This document shows, one piece after another, positions 6,773-8,088 of a stretch of 8,088 nucleotides of DNA. The position numbers and the translations under genes were made by a program. The stretch's first letter is position 1. Each line of letters opens with the position of its first letter. The DNA is from Anaerolineae bacterium. Its GTDB lineage: Bacteria; Chloroflexota; Anaerolineae; JAFGEY01. The stretch is taken from positions 1 to 8,088 of the forward strand of contig JAFGJF010000066.1 of the NCBI GenBank assembly GCA_016929205.1, given 5' to 3'. The notes below the pieces were generated by a model. The model ran no database searches and had not been told where the DNA came from. It worked only from the letters and a program-made list of their open reading frames with translations.

Positions 6773-8088
6773 ATGAACAATAATCGACCGATCTGTTTCA
6801 ACGTAGCGCTTTTGAGGATTTGCTTGCGAGTGATCGCCAGTCTTTTGACTGGATTTGTGTTGCTGCTGGGAATCCTATCACTGTTGGATCACCACGACGA
6901 GAAAACCCAAGTCGTTTTAGCCGACAACGAACCGGTTGTTTTCACAGACGTGACGAGTCTTGCCGGCGTTGATACAAGTTCTCCTTCCGCTCAGTGGGGT
7001 AGCGTGTGGGGCGATTATGACGGCGACGGGTACCAAGATTTGTACGTTGGCAATCATTTTTATAGTCCCAACCTGTACCGCAACAACGGCGATGGCACAT
7101 TTACGGATATGCGGGCGTCGGCCGGCATTCCATCCGGACCGAACGATTGGCATGGTGCGGCCTGGGGCGATTATGATAATGATGGCGATCTCGAATTGTA
7201 CGTTACCACCGGGCGAGCCATTAACCACGGCAACTTTTTTTATGACAATAATGGCGATGGAACCTTCATTGAACGGGCAAGCGCGGTTGGTATCGCCAAC
7301 ATTGGGGGACGTGGGCGAATTCCAAGCTGGATTGATTTCGACAATGATGGCGACTTGGACTTGCACGTTGCCAATGCAGTGAGCGAGACTGCACCGGATG
7401 TCTTGTTTCGCAACAACGGCGATGGCACGTTCACCGACGTAGCCGCGCAGGCGGGAATCGCGCTTAATGACTGGTCACATGGTGCGACCTGGTCGGATTA
7501 CGATGGGGATGGGTATCTCGATTTCGGATTAACGATGATTGGCGATACCTTCCGGCTCTACCACAATCAGGGGAATGGCACGTTTGTTAACGCGACGGCC
7601 AGCGCCGGAATTGGCAATTATTGGGTGGAGAGCGTGGCCTGGGGCGATTATGATAACGACGGCGATTCGGATCTGTATATCTGCCGCTTGTACGAGGACT
7701 ATCAGGACAGGCTTGTCTGGAATACACACACCATGACGATCGTCGTCGGCACGATCCCCGGAGAGCAGGAGGGGATCGACTTTACGACAACTGTGCCTAC
7801 AGTTTCCTTTGACCTGTGGCAGTCCGATCGTGTGCATCTTTCTAGCGAGATCACATTCGGCAGTGCCAACCTGCACCCCCCCGACGTTCCTTTTACCTTG
7901 GACAGCACAACCAACCACATCGGCCAACCCAGTTACGCGCCTGGTCAAGACAGTGGCGTCTTTATCTGGCGTGACAGTCCAACGGGGCAGTGGCACGTTC
8001 GTTGGACCGGAGACCCCCGCACTTTTCAAGGCCAGATCACCACTTCAGGCGAGTTTGGCGGAGTCACTTCTGTTGGGCTTGATATTCC
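6773..8088 (+). CDS. Exported VCBS/FG-GAP repeat protein (partial, 3' end outside window)
   Basis: An open frame of 438 codons runs off the window without a stop. Residues 1-38 have basic residues (R14, R19) before a long hydrophobic segment (about 20-38), a signal peptide or signal anchor; a possible signal peptidase site follows V48-L49-A50. Residues about 55-315 are tandem VCBS/FG-GAP-type repeats. Each pairs a calcium-binding loop (DYDGDG or DYDNDG type at residues 81, 133, 188, 242 and 292) with an NNGDGTF-type strand (residues 104, 159, 214 and 265). Such repeats form beta-propeller blades in secreted, calcium-stabilised proteins. From about residue 316 the sequence no longer fits the repeat and looks like a different beta-rich domain (VFIWRDSPTGQWHVRW is one segment). 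The gene is separated from the glycan operon by a terminator-like hairpin, so a link to that pathway is not shown. It may be a surface adhesin or matrix protein; the ASPIC-type C-terminal domain often found with such repeats, if present, would lie beyond the window. Confidence 0.85.
   Translation, partial: MNNNRPICFNVALLRICLRVIASLLTGFVLLLGILSLLDHHDEKTQVVLADNEPVVFTDVTSLAGVDTSSPSAQWGSVWGDYDGDGYQDLYVGNHFYSPNLYRNNGDGTFTDMRASAGIPSGPNDWHGAAWGDYDNDGDLELYVTTGRAINHGNFFYDNNGDGTFIERASAVGIANIGGRGRIPSWIDFDNDGDLDLHVANAVSETAPDVLFRNNGDGTFTDVAAQAGIALNDWSHGATWSDYDGDGYLDFGLTMIGDTFRLYHNQGNGTFVNATASAGIGNYWVESVAWGDYDNDGDSDLYICRLYEDYQDRLVWNTHTMTIVVGTIPGEQEGIDFTTTVPTVSFDLWQSDRVHLSSEITFGSANLHPPDVPFTLDSTTNHIGQPSYAPGQDSGVFIWRDSPTGQWHVRWTGDPRTFQGQITTSGEFGGVTSVGLDI
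7013..7663 (+). repeat. Five tandem VCBS/FG-GAP calcium-loop repeats within the coding region
   Basis: The DxDxDG codons begin at 7013, 7169, 7334, 7496 and 7646, giving periods of 52, 55, 54 and 50 codons. Repetition shows in the DNA too: CGCAACAACGGCGATGGCAC occurs identically at 7079-7098 and 7409-7428. Versions of TGGGGCGATTATGA occur just before the first, second and fifth loops. The repeats have diverged at third codon positions, so they are protein-level repeats rather than a recent tandem expansion. Confidence 0.85.

Noticed and set aside
6917..7382. Open frames on both strands over the VCBS repeats
   Set aside because: Their translations are low-complexity echoes of the DNA repeats (runs of Ile/Ala/Met/Thr). 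The real frame from 6773 carries the regularly spaced DxDxDG and NNGDGTF motifs.
7529..8029. Minus-strand open frame of 166 codons near the window end
   Set aside because: It is antisense to the continuing VCBS-protein frame, which stays open to the end of the window; no domain is recognisable.
1..8088. CRISPR arrays, tRNA or rRNA genes, insertion sequences
   Set aside because: I saw no regular short repeats with spacers, no tRNA-like cloverleaf, no rRNA-like stretch, no transposase motifs and no terminal inverted repeats. The only repeats are protein-level ones in the VCBS gene and the AP paralogues.

Overview
The window is bacterial, of moderate GC, and all genes I can support lie on the + strand. 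It reads as the downstream part of a cell-surface polysaccharide (O-antigen or exopolysaccharide type) operon, followed by a separate gene for a calcium-binding repeat protein. No gene is a clear taxonomic marker. The combination of soluble alkaline-phosphatase-superfamily proteins (COG3379-like), a Wzx-type flippase, a Wzy/WaaL-type protein and a VCBS/FG-GAP repeat protein would suit an environmental Chloroflexota (Anaerolineae-like) genome, but this assignment is inference at modest confidence.

Layout: (1) positions 2-163 hold the last 53 codons of an upstream gene whose product ends in a single membrane helix and a basic tail. (2) 167-1741 encodes a polysaccharide flippase, probably started from a TTG behind a strong Shine-Dalgarno. 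(3) 1744-3435 encodes an alkaline-phosphatase-superfamily phosphodiesterase-like protein (here AP1). (4) 3450-4928 encodes an O-antigen ligase/polymerase-family membrane protein. (5) 4976-6625 (or from 4925) encodes a second, paralogous AP-superfamily protein (AP2). (6) 6626-6772 is intergenic and contains an intrinsic-terminator-like hairpin. (7) 6773 to the window end encodes the N-terminal 438 residues of a VCBS/FG-GAP repeat protein with a signal or anchor segment, five DxDxDG calcium sites and a different domain after them.

The first five genes are packed with gaps of 3, 2 and 14 nt and then an overlap or a 47-nt gap, so they are probably co-transcribed. The expected division of labour is this: the flippase moves a lipid-linked glycan across the membrane, and the Wzy/WaaL protein polymerises it or transfers it outside. 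The two AP proteins lack signal peptides and membrane helices, so they should work at the cytoplasmic side on an unknown phosphorylated substrate.

The most interesting point is this AP1 - ligase - AP2 sandwich. Both AP copies keep the full set of metal ligands, but the nucleophile position is Thr in AP1 and Ser in AP2. Both carry a basic insert that could touch the membrane, and both end in the same LRxLGY-type tail. Two further points are the terminator placed only 18 nt before the start codon of the VCBS gene, and the unidentified domain that interrupts its last repeat.
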